Part shown: piece by piece, positions 1 through 5,182 of the stretch
Numbering within the stretch: the first letter of the stretch is position 1
How the letters are laid out: each line of letters opens with the position of its first letter
Origin: Actinomycetota bacterium
Lineage (GTDB): Bacteria; Actinomycetota; Acidimicrobiia; Acidimicrobiales; Ilumatobacteraceae
Direction: 5' to 3'
DNA length: 6,523 bases
Assembly (NCBI GenBank): GCA_005801025.1
Contig: SYDZ01000184.1
Span: 1 to 6,523 of the forward strand
Made by a program: the position numbers and the translations under genes
Notes under the pieces: generated by a model
The model's database searches: none
Told to the model about the DNA's origin: nothing
Seen by the model: only the letters and a program-made list of their open reading frames with translations

Positions 1-26
1 GGTCACGGCAAGGTACGTCCCGATGA
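1..26 (+). CDS. C-terminal tail of an upstream gene, probably an ABC importer permease (partial)
   Basis: An open frame enters from the left edge and stops at TGA 24-26; the last seven residues read SRQGTSR. The stop shares bases with the ATG of the following ATPase gene in an ATGA overlap, the usual arrangement for co-translated transporter genes. In FecCD/BtuC-type importers the permease commonly precedes the ATPase and ends in a short basic cytoplasmic tail, which this would fit. Too little is visible to identify the protein: the permease assignment rests on the neighbour and on the overlap, not on any domain. Confidence 0.4.
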
Positions 27-808
27 GTTCGCTGTCTTTCGTTGATGTCAGCGTTTCCTACGGTTGTTCCGCAGCGGTCACTTCTTTCAACGACACGGTG
101 CATCCAGGTGAGTGGCTGTGTCTGATTGGTCCCAATGGCGCTGGCAAGTCGTCGCTATTGCGTTCAGCAGCCGGACTGGTGGCATATTCGGGAAGTGTTC
201 TGGTGGACGGCTCACCGCTCAATCTGCGCTCGGCGCGCCGACGTGCGGCACTCGTGGCCCACGTTCCCCAGTCGCCGGCAATGCCTGACGATATGACTGC
301 CTTTGAGTATGTCTTATTGGGGCGCAATCCTTATGTGGGATATTTTGGTCAGGAAACTAAGCAAGATCGGATGATGGTTCAGCGAGTTATTGAACGTCTT
401 GATCTTCAGCCTTTTGCGACGCGTCCTTTAGGAACTTTGTCTGGTGGCGAGAGACAACGACTGGTGATTGCACGGGCATTGGCTCAAGAGGCACCGATCA
501 TGTTGCTCGACGAACCCACGACAGCGCTCGATATTGGTCATCAACAGCAAGCTCTTGAACTCGTTGACAGTCTGCGCCGTGAACACGGATTCACCGTTGT
601 CTCGGCGATGCACGATCTCACCCTGGCTGGCCTCTATAGCGATCGCTTAGCGTTACTTCATCAAGGTCATTGCGTGGCCAGCGGGCCGGCACAAGAGGTA
701 TTGAAGGCTGAAACTTTGTCGGAGTTTTATGGGGTCTCGGTCAGCGTGCACCATGAAGAAGATGGCACCGTTGTTGTTGTGCCGCGCAGAACAGTCCCGC
801 TTGCTTAA
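23..808 (+). CDS. ABC importer ATPase, FecE/BtuD type (iron-siderophore, heme or cobalamin)
   Basis: This is the cytoplasmic ATP-hydrolysing subunit of a binding-protein-dependent importer. All nucleotide-binding motifs are intact in the 261 residues: Walker A GPNGAGKS (36-43), Q-loop Gln83, signature LSGGE (139-143), Walker B with Asp163 and Glu164 in LLDEP, D-loop ALD (168-170) and switch His197. The GRNPYVGYFGQE stretch near 100-111 is typical of the FecE/BtuD/HmuV subfamily, which imports iron chelates, heme or vitamin B12. Length is normal for that group. The ATG overlaps the stop of the preceding frame (ATGA), and AAGGT at 10-14 lies at a suitable distance as ribosome binding site. The C-terminus (about 240-261) is a valine-rich tail ending in VPRRTVPLA. 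The substrate cannot be told from the ATPase; the binding protein and permease should lie to the left of the window. Confidence 0.93.
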   Translation: MSSLSFVDVSVSYGCSAAVTSFNDTVHPGEWLCLIGPNGAGKSSLLRSAAGLVAYSGSVLVDGSPLNLRSARRRAALVAHVPQSPAMPDDMTAFEYVLLGRNPYVGYFGQETKQDRMMVQRVIERLDLQPFATRPLGTLSGGERQRLVIARALAQEAPIMLLDEPTTALDIGHQQQALELVDSLRREHGFTVVSAMHDLTLAGLYSDRLALLHQGHCVASGPAQEVLKAETLSEFYGVSVSVHHEEDGTVVVVPRRTVPLA

Positions 809-838
809 GAAATAGGCGCAGTTTTTGCCCGCATCACC

Positions 839-854
839 GACTCAACAGACTCAA
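839..854 (+). repeat. Short direct repeat GACTCAA x2 upstream of the isomerase-family gene
   Basis: GACTCAA occurs at 839-845 and again at 848-854, separated by CA, giving a 9-base period. It lies in the only sizeable plus-strand gap, where the -35 region of the possible promoter at 871-876 would fall. It could be a small operator or activator site, but two seven-base copies can also arise by chance. Confidence 0.3.
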
Positions 855-870
855 GGGGTGCTGAGGCAAC

Positions 871-876
871 TATAGT
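871..876 (+). promoter_or_regulatory. Possible -10 element TATAGT for the isomerase-copCD pair
   Basis: TATAGT matches the TATAAT consensus at five of six positions and ends seven bases before the GTG start at 884. A transcript would begin at about 883-884, on or next to the start codon, giving a leaderless mRNA. No convincing -35 hexamer is present at 16-18 bases spacing (GACTCA at 848-853 is a poor match), though actinobacterial promoters often lack one. Transcription may instead simply read through from the ATPase gene, since no terminator is visible in 809-870. Confidence 0.35.
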
Positions 877-883
877 TTGGCGA

Positions 884-1561
884 GTGGGGAGTACTTTTGA
901 CGCTGCTCGTGTCAATCGTGTCATTGAAGGACTAGCAAGATCTCACCAAAAACTACTTCTAGATCTTGAGGCCTTGACTGATGAGATGGTGGGACTGCCT
1001 TCGTTGTTAGAGGGTTGGACCGTGGGTCATGTGCTTGCCCACATCACTCAGCAAGGTGACAGCATTCGGCGCATTTTTTTGGCCGCTGAGCAGGGTCAAA
1101 TCATTGATCAGTATGAGGGCGGAATGTTGGCGCGGGTGGCGGCCATTGAGGGCGTTGCGCAGCGCTCAGCCAAAGAGCATGTCGTGGATGTGCGTCGCTC
1201 AATTTATGACCTTGAAGGTGCCATCGCTAGCGCCCGACAAGGTTGGTTCGGCACCGCGCGCATGGTATCTGGATCGATAGCCAGTGTGGTCGATTTGCCA
1301 TTGCGGCGCTGGAGGGAGGTCGAGGTACATCACGGCGATTTGGGATTGTCAGAACTCGGCGGTGACGGGCCTGAATCTTGGTCATTGGATTATGTGCGCC
1401 ATGACTTACCGGGAATGACGATGCAGTTCAAGGCTCATGGACCTATGGGTTTCAACGACTTACCCAGCCAAGTTCGCACCTTGGCTCCCGCTCAACGCCT
1501 AGGTTGGTTGCTCGGTCGTGTCAGTATTGAAGGTCTGTCGCCTGCTGGCTTAATGGGATGA
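884..1561 (+). CDS. Mycothiol-dependent maleylpyruvate isomerase family protein (MDMPI/DinB fold)
   Basis: The 225-residue protein has the landmarks of the MDMPI family: LPSLLEGWTVGHVLAHI (38-54), YEGG with a following R-x-x-x-IE (77-89), and RWREVEVHHGDLGL (142-155). His53, Glu145 and His149 match, with identical spacing, the zinc ligands I recall for the Corynebacterium glutamicum enzyme (His52, Glu144, His148), so metal binding is likely. The founding enzyme isomerises maleylpyruvate to fumarylpyruvate with mycothiol in gentisate breakdown, but most family members have no known substrate. No ring-cleavage genes are nearby; the gene instead overlaps a copper gene. A C-terminal domain ending in WLLGRVSIEGL follows, and the protein stops before the LP-x-L-P-x-W tail common in relatives. 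The start is GTG at 884; no other ATG, GTG or TTG lies in frame between it and the previous gene, and no clear ribosome binding site precedes it. Family assignment is firm, reaction is not. Confidence 0.85.
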   Translation: MGSTFDAARVNRVIEGLARSHQKLLLDLEALTDEMVGLPSLLEGWTVGHVLAHITQQGDSIRRIFLAAEQGQIIDQYEGGMLARVAAIEGVAQRSAKEHVVDVRRSIYDLEGAIASARQGWFGTARMVSGSIASVVDLPLRRWREVEVHHGDLGLSELGGDGPESWSLDYVRHDLPGMTMQFKAHGPMGFNDLPSQVRTLAPAQRLGWLLGRVSIEGLSPAGLMG

Positions 1562-3183
1562 GGAGAATCTTGAAACTTCGAACGGTAAAAGTTGTGCTGG
1601 CCGGAGCGTTTATCTCCCTGCTGTGGGCATCGCCTGCTGTGGCACATGGTCAGTTGGATTCATCATCTCCGGCACCCGCCGAGGTCATGCAATCAGCCCC
1701 GACGGAAATCATTCTTTATTTCAATGAACCAGTCACGCCGGTGGCGCGATCAATCGAGTTGTATAACGAAGATGGGCAGCGCATTGTCGTGGGTGAAGCC
1801 TTGGTATCACCCGAGGATCCAGCAGTTTTGATTGCTGGTGGAGTGCCAGATATCCCTGATGGTCTGTATGTCGTAGCATGGCGCGCACTATCTGATGATG
1901 GACATGCAATAGATGGGGCATACACGTTTCAAATTGGGTCTGCTGAGGGTGTGCAAGCCACACAGGACTTGATTAATAATGTCTTGTCTGGGCAAAGCGG
2001 TCCGGCAGGTTTGTCATGGGTCATGGGCATTGCGCGTTTCGCTGGCTTCGCTGGTTTATGCCTCTTATTGGGTTGTTTAGCGATGATGGTTGGTGGAGGA
2101 ATTCGTGCGCGCCGCCTGGCACAAGTTGTCGGCCTCGGTTGGGTATTGAGTTTCGCTAGCACCGTGACATTGTTTGTCACTCAGGGTCCTTATGCGATCG
2201 CTGGCAAGTGGTCCGATGTGTGGAGCACTTCGTTGTGGTCTGATGTCGTGGACACCCGCCAAGGTCGGGCAATCATGATTCGTGAGATCTTCCTGCTGGG
2301 GATTCTCGGTCTCCTGATTGCATTGCGTAAAAACTTTCATCGTTCAGCAACGTCGTGGTGGAGATCAACCGCTGTCTTGCTGGGTGCAGGAGTGGTCTTA
2401 ACTTTCTCGGCAGCAGGTCACCCCAGCGCCTCATCAAGTTCGAACTTGGCAGTTGCTATTGATGCGGTACACCTTGCGAGCGTCATTTTGTGGGCAGGTG
2501 GATTAGTGGTGATCGCTTTCTTGGCAAAGAAGACTAACTTTGCGGAGGTCGTGGGGAAATTTTCTCAAATGGCGACAATTGCTATTCCGCTAGCGGTTCT
2601 TTCCGGTTTATGGCAAACATGGCATTTGGTTCCCGCTCTCAGCGATGTCACGGAGACAACTTGGGGAAAAACTCTTGTAGTCAAGACTGCTATTGCGATT
2701 GCGGTGGTGACCCTTGGCGCCGTGGGAAGGTGGCTGATTCACCGTGGGCATAGCGTGTCAATCCGACGTGTTCTACTTCTTGAATTGGGATTGGTGGTGG
2801 TCATTTTCGGCGTCACCAGTTCACTGGTTGCTGCTTCGCCAGAAGTGACGGCGCCAGATGCGGTCTATCTCGTGCAAGCGGTGAATGGTGACACGATTGG
2901 CAACATTGCTGTGACTCCAGGGCGAACCGGCAATAACGAAATTCATGTCACGATCAGCACCCCAAGTGGTGCTTTGGCTCCCGTGCAAAATCTAACGATG
3001 CGACTGACTCTGCCTGATTCGGAGGTTCCGACGATAGCTGTGCCTGTTACGGAACTTGCACCCAATCACTTCTCAGGATCGGTAGCGATTTTGTTTCCTG
3101 GACTGTGGACCTTGGAACTTTTCCTTGAGCCTGATTCACAGAGCAGTGTTCGCTTGAGTACCAACATTCAGATTCCCGGCTAA
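1558..3183 (+). CDS. CopC-CopD fusion copper protein (YcnJ-like)
   Basis: The 541-residue protein joins three parts. Residues 1-29 form a signal peptide with basic n-region, hydrophobic core and an AVA cleavage site. Cleavage leaves His30 as first mature residue of a CopC domain (30-127), where His30 with Asp114 and His116 of the DDGH motif gives the Cu(II) site known from CopC. The methionine-rich Cu(I) site of plasmid CopC proteins is absent. About eight membrane segments follow (roughly 154-180, 190-209, 241-257, 271-288, 297-322, 335-357, 371-392, 403-426), with CopD-type histidines in SAAGHPS (His288) and AVHLASVILWAGGL (His305). The last 110 residues are a soluble beta-rich extracytoplasmic domain, as in YcnJ of Bacillus. 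The likely role is binding extracytoplasmic copper and moving it across the membrane. The ATG overlaps the upstream stop (ATGA), but an in-frame TTG at 1570 is a credible alternative start. The stop overlaps that of the convergent gene. Confidence 0.92.
   Translation: MRRILKLRTVKVVLAGAFISLLWASPAVAHGQLDSSSPAPAEVMQSAPTEIILYFNEPVTPVARSIELYNEDGQRIVVGEALVSPEDPAVLIAGGVPDIPDGLYVVAWRALSDDGHAIDGAYTFQIGSAEGVQATQDLINNVLSGQSGPAGLSWVMGIARFAGFAGLCLLLGCLAMMVGGGIRARRLAQVVGLGWVLSFASTVTLFVTQGPYAIAGKWSDVWSTSLWSDVVDTRQGRAIMIREIFLLGILGLLIALRKNFHRSATSWWRSTAVLLGAGVVLTFSAAGHPSASSSSNLAVAIDAVHLASVILWAGGLVVIAFLAKKTNFAEVVGKFSQMATIAIPLAVLSGLWQTWHLVPALSDVTETTWGKTLVVKTAIAIAVVTLGAVGRWLIHRGHSVSIRRVLLLELGLVVVIFGVTSSLVAASPEVTAPDAVYLVQAVNGDTIGNIAVTPGRTGNNEIHVTISTPSGALAPVQNLTMRLTLPDSEVPTIAVPVTELAPNHFSGSVAILFPGLWTLELFLEPDSQSSVRLSTNIQIPG
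1560..1566 (+). promoter_or_regulatory. Shine-Dalgarno-like GAGGAGA inside the first codons of copCD
   Basis: GAGGAGA, the best ribosome binding sequence in this area, lies just after the ATG at 1558 and four bases before an in-frame TTG at 1570 (GAGGAGAATCTTG). No comparable motif precedes the ATG. Either re-initiation at the ATGA overlap is used, or translation starts at TTG 1570, giving a signal peptide that begins MKLRTVKVV. The mature protein is the same in both cases. Confidence 0.45.
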
Positions 3184-4415
3184 TCATTGATAATCGCTGA
3201 CAGTTCACCTTTGTCGGCTTGATTAATGATTGAGTCAAATGTGTGTTGTAGTTCAAGTTGAACCTCCGCTGGCGGTTCAAGAGTTTGCTCATTGATCCGC
3301 CCTTGTGAAAGCGCCGAGACCCACACCGCGGAGTAGGCGATGGCGGCTAAAGCTTCTCGACTATTGATCTTGTCAATCGCTGATGACTTGGTGATCTCAT
3401 CAGAATCATCAAAGACTTGCGCGAGCGAGCGTGTGGCTTGCGGGACAGCGAGCGATAACGGCCACGGTACCCGGATCGGTGATAGGGAGGGGAGTGACAG
3501 CAAGGCTTCAATATAAGAGGCTTGAAATTCGGCGTGATCAATTTTCGCTCTCTGAAAAATCTCAGTGGAGGATCCAATACTGAAAGCCACGTCATCAATG
3601 TGCTGAAGCCGTAATTGCTTACTCAGCGGCAGGACCCGAAGATTGAGCAACAATGAATTGGCCAATCCGTTTGCGAGAGCAAGTGCCGCCGACCGAGAAC
3701 GGGCAACATCGCGCAGTCGTACGAGACCTTCTTGAGCATCCCAGTTCCACTGGTGAGCCAAACCACTGAATTGCATTTGCCACGGGGCGATGACTAGTCC
3801 CAAGAGTTCTTTAACTTCTGTTTCAATCCGTCGTTGATCAATCAGGTCATTCCACGTTGGGGCAATGCCATCATTCCAATCATGTTCCTCAAAGACGGCG
3901 CGGACAAGGCGAATAATTCGCTGACCGGCAAGGTGAATTGTTGTCGTGCGCGGGTCGGTGGCAGATAACCACAGTTTTGCAATGATTGCTGTGTCATGTG
4001 CTCCGTAGATAAGAGGGGGAAGAAAAGAAGTGTCATCTATAAGTTTCCCAGCGACATGGGGGTCGTTGGCGACTGGCCGTAAAAGTTCATCAATGAGCGT
4101 TGCTTGAGGATGCGTGGCTTCTGCCCACCAGCCAGGGTTGTGCTTGAGCCAGTCATCAAGTCGGCAACGAATTCCCATAGCTATCGGGCTTGGCACCATG
4201 TCTGAGAAATTGAGATCGCTCTTTAAAACATTGCCAACGATGATCTGCTGACTTTCGATAAGAGAGCGGCAGTCATGCAGCTGTCCGTGGACCTCTGGGA
4301 GATACAAGAAAGAGAATTTCAGTCGGTGGACGACCACTTGGAGTTGATCGCTAAGTTTTTGCAGAGATGTGTACATGGCCGCCAGTCGCTCAGGCTCAAA
4401 GGCCAAGTAACTCAC
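3180..4415 (-). CDS. Uncharacterised 411-residue protein, co-encoded with a WXG-like small protein
   Basis: I do not recognise a named function. The protein has no signal peptide and no clear membrane segment, is largely alpha-helical by composition, and carries eleven tryptophans (including WW at 96-97). The N-terminus, YLAFEPERLAAMYTSLQKL, looks like a long amphipathic helix and recalls large actinobacterial proteins encoded beside WXG100 proteins (the DUF6571 type); this is an impression, not an alignment. The middle (about 85-180) has short repeated helix-turn units around LIDELLRP, LPPLIYGAHDTAII and LWLSATDP. An alanine/leucine-rich helix runs over about 240-262. The start is GTG at 4415, five bases after the stop of the 65-residue gene and with no ribosome binding site, so translation is probably coupled. 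A downstream ATG (Met14) exists but would remove the LAFEPERL segment. No YxxxD/E secretion signal is seen at either end. Its TAG stop overlaps the TAA of copCD on the other strand. Confidence 0.75.
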   Translation of the reverse strand: MSYLAFEPERLAAMYTSLQKLSDQLQVVVHRLKFSFLYLPEVHGQLHDCRSLIESQQIIVGNVLKSDLNFSDMVPSPIAMGIRCRLDDWLKHNPGWWAEATHPQATLIDELLRPVANDPHVAGKLIDDTSFLPPLIYGAHDTAIIAKLWLSATDPRTTTIHLAGQRIIRLVRAVFEEHDWNDGIAPTWNDLIDQRRIETEVKELLGLVIAPWQMQFSGLAHQWNWDAQEGLVRLRDVARSRSAALALANGLANSLLLNLRVLPLSKQLRLQHIDDVAFSIGSSTEIFQRAKIDHAEFQASYIEALLSLPSLSPIRVPWPLSLAVPQATRSLAQVFDDSDEITKSSAIDKINSREALAAIAYSAVWVSALSQGRINEQTLEPPAEVQLELQHTFDSIINQADKGELSAIIND

Positions 4416-4420
4416 CAGAA

Positions 4421-4618
4421 TTACGTCGTTAGGTCAGGCGTCACCTGAAGAATTTCAATGCTTCGCCCAAGAATCCAACGGATCTTTTGCAGTTCATGCT
4501 CTAAGTTTGAGCGCCGCGGGCCGATCCACGTTTGATGGGAATTCAGGCGCAGGAGATCGACGAGTTCATTCTCAATCAGGGTCTGGAGTTGGGTGGCGAT
4601 TTCTTGACTTACCTGCAT
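4421..4618 (-). CDS. Small helical-hairpin protein with W-x-G turn (WXG100-like candidate)
   Basis: The 65 residues are predicted to form two helices (about 3-26 and 36-59) joined by a turn holding Trp31-Ile32-Gly33-Pro34. A tryptophan-x-glycine turn between two amphipathic helices is the hallmark of ESAT-6/WXG100 proteins, and TWIGPRRSNLEHEL resembles the T-W-x-G-P start of helix two in many actinobacterial members. It is shorter than the usual 95-100 residues, mainly because helix one is cut down, and it lacks the C-terminal YxxxD/E signal of type VII secretion substrates, so export is not shown. The ATG at 4618 has no good ribosome binding site. The gene lies 48 bases after the acetyltransferase gene and 5 bases before the 411-residue gene, suggesting a working pair with the latter. 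It could also be an unrelated short coiled-coil protein. Confidence 0.65.
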   Translation of the reverse strand: MQVSQEIATQLQTLIENELVDLLRLNSHQTWIGPRRSNLEHELQKIRWILGRSIEILQVTPDLTT

Positions 4619-4666
4619 CTTTGATTGTGTGCGTCTGATGCGGGGTTGCGGTCAGCACCTGAGTAT

Positions 4667-5116
4667 CTATCTCAAGGATTTGATGACACGATGATGGGGG
4701 AGTCGGGTGACTGACTCAATGAACCCTTCTCCAGTAGTGACGAAGCCATTGCGATTGTAGAAATTGAGGGCTTGATCACGGGCGTTGGCCCATATGAGAT
4801 CGGCATCCAATGACAGCGCGTAGTCCACTCCGGCGGCCAAAATCAGGGCTCCAATTCCTTGGTTTTGGACAGAGGACGCTGTAGCCATGCCGCGCAGTTG
4901 TAGCCCCCGCAGATGAGGTTGTTGGTCGAGATCTCGCTCTAACCATGTGCTCACACCAACGATCTCCCCGTGTGCATTCACGGCAACCAAATGTCGCGTC
5001 GTGGCGTCGTCATCGCCTTCAAAGTCGACTGTCTTGTTTGTTGTATCGGCCCGCAGAACTTCAAGACGCAATGGTCGCACCTCAGCAGTCGTCGCAAAGC
5101 GAATAGTGACTGTCAC
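4667..5116 (-). CDS. GNAT-family N-acetyltransferase
   Basis: This 149-residue cytoplasmic enzyme should transfer an acetyl group from acetyl-CoA to an unknown amine. Motif A, the acetyl-CoA pyrophosphate loop, is visible as LRGMATASSVQNQGIGALI (74-92), with Gln84-x-x-Gly87-x-Gly89 in place of the more common R/Q-x-x-G-x-G/A; the preceding strand carries the typical L-R-G-M-A. Motif B follows as ANARDQALNFYNRNGF (110-125), with Tyr120 where GNAT enzymes usually have the general-acid tyrosine. The ending RLPHHRVIK resembles small acetyltransferases of the ElaA/YitI kind, whose substrates are mostly unknown. The start is GTG at 5116, supported by GAGGT eight bases upstream. It lies 41 bases beyond the transporter ATPase, behind a strong hairpin, so it may not share that transcript fully. 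Family is clear; substrate and link to its neighbours are not. Confidence 0.9.
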   Translation of the reverse strand: MTVTIRFATTAEVRPLRLEVLRADTTNKTVDFEGDDDATTRHLVAVNAHGEIVGVSTWLERDLDQQPHLRGLQLRGMATASSVQNQGIGALILAAGVDYALSLDADLIWANARDQALNFYNRNGFVTTGEGFIESVTRLPHHRVIKSLR

Positions 5117-5117
5117 T
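5105..5117 (-). repeat. 13-base perfect dyad AGTGAC-T-GTCACT over the acetyltransferase start
   Basis: AGTGAC (5105-5110) and GTCACT (5112-5117) are perfect inverted copies around one central base. The dyad covers the first codons of the acetyltransferase gene. It could be a repressor site or a mere effect of the codons; with only a one-base centre it would not form a good RNA hairpin. Confidence 0.3.
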
Positions 5118-5124
5118 TTATGTG

Positions 5125-5129
5125 ACCTC
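5125..5129 (-). promoter_or_regulatory. Ribosome binding site GAGGT for the acetyltransferase, inside a small dyad
   Basis: Reading on the minus strand, GAGGT ends eight bases before the GTG at 5116 and decides that start. Its GAG also belongs to the inverted repeat CTCGA-CA-TCGAG (5127-5138). Confidence 0.6.
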
Positions 5130-5138
5130 GATGTCGAG
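5127..5138 (-). repeat. Dyad CTCGA-CA-TCGAG overlapping the acetyltransferase ribosome binding site
   Basis: Two perfect five-base arms are separated by two bases and lie between the large hairpin and the acetyltransferase start. The centre is too small for a stable RNA loop, so a DNA-binding protein site is more plausible than RNA masking of the ribosome binding site. Function is unproven. Confidence 0.3.
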
Positions 5139-5145
5139 CAATAAT

Positions 5146-5182
5146 CATTCCATCAGCCTATTGGCGATGGGCTGATGGAATG
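5146..5182 (-). terminator. Strong hairpin, probable intrinsic terminator or attenuator after the transporter ATPase
   Basis: Arms CATTCCATCAGCC (5146-5158) and GGCTGATGGAATG (5170-5182) pair perfectly over 13 bp around an 11-base loop. On the minus strand the hairpin is followed by ATTATT, a weak T-rich tail. The first arm encodes the last residues of the ATPase (HIPSA) and the TAG stop begins at the end of the loop, so terminator and coding end are merged. The poor T-tract suggests partial termination or mRNA 3'-end protection; actinobacterial terminators often lack a T-tract. The symmetry would also permit a plus-strand hairpin, but no plus-strand gene ends here. Confidence 0.7.

Noticed and set aside
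811..830. Possible terminator after the first ATPase gene (GGC ... TTTTT ... GCC)
   Set aside because: Only about three base pairs can form and the T-run lies in the loop; too weak to be a terminator.
850..865. Inverted repeat CTCA...TGAG before the isomerase-family gene
   Set aside because: Four-base arms around an eight-base loop are expected by chance; the overlapping direct repeat is the better signal.
884..1561. Maleylpyruvate isomerase acting in gentisate degradation
   Set aside because: No aromatic degradation neighbours; family membership does not establish this reaction.
3181..3200. Bidirectional terminator at the convergent junction (ATCATTGAT)
   Set aside because: Four-base arms around a single base, with no stable stem or T-tract.
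3180..4618. Toxin-immunity pair or full type VII secretion locus
   Set aside because: No nuclease, deaminase, ADP-ribosyl transferase or other toxin motif is visible, no export signal is found, and no secretion machinery gene is present.
4619..4666. Promoter for the 65-residue gene (CACAAT five bases before the ATG on the minus strand)
   Set aside because: Only four of six -10 positions match, and the best -35-like hexamer (CTGACC) sits about 20 bases away; not enough to call, though a leaderless start would fit.
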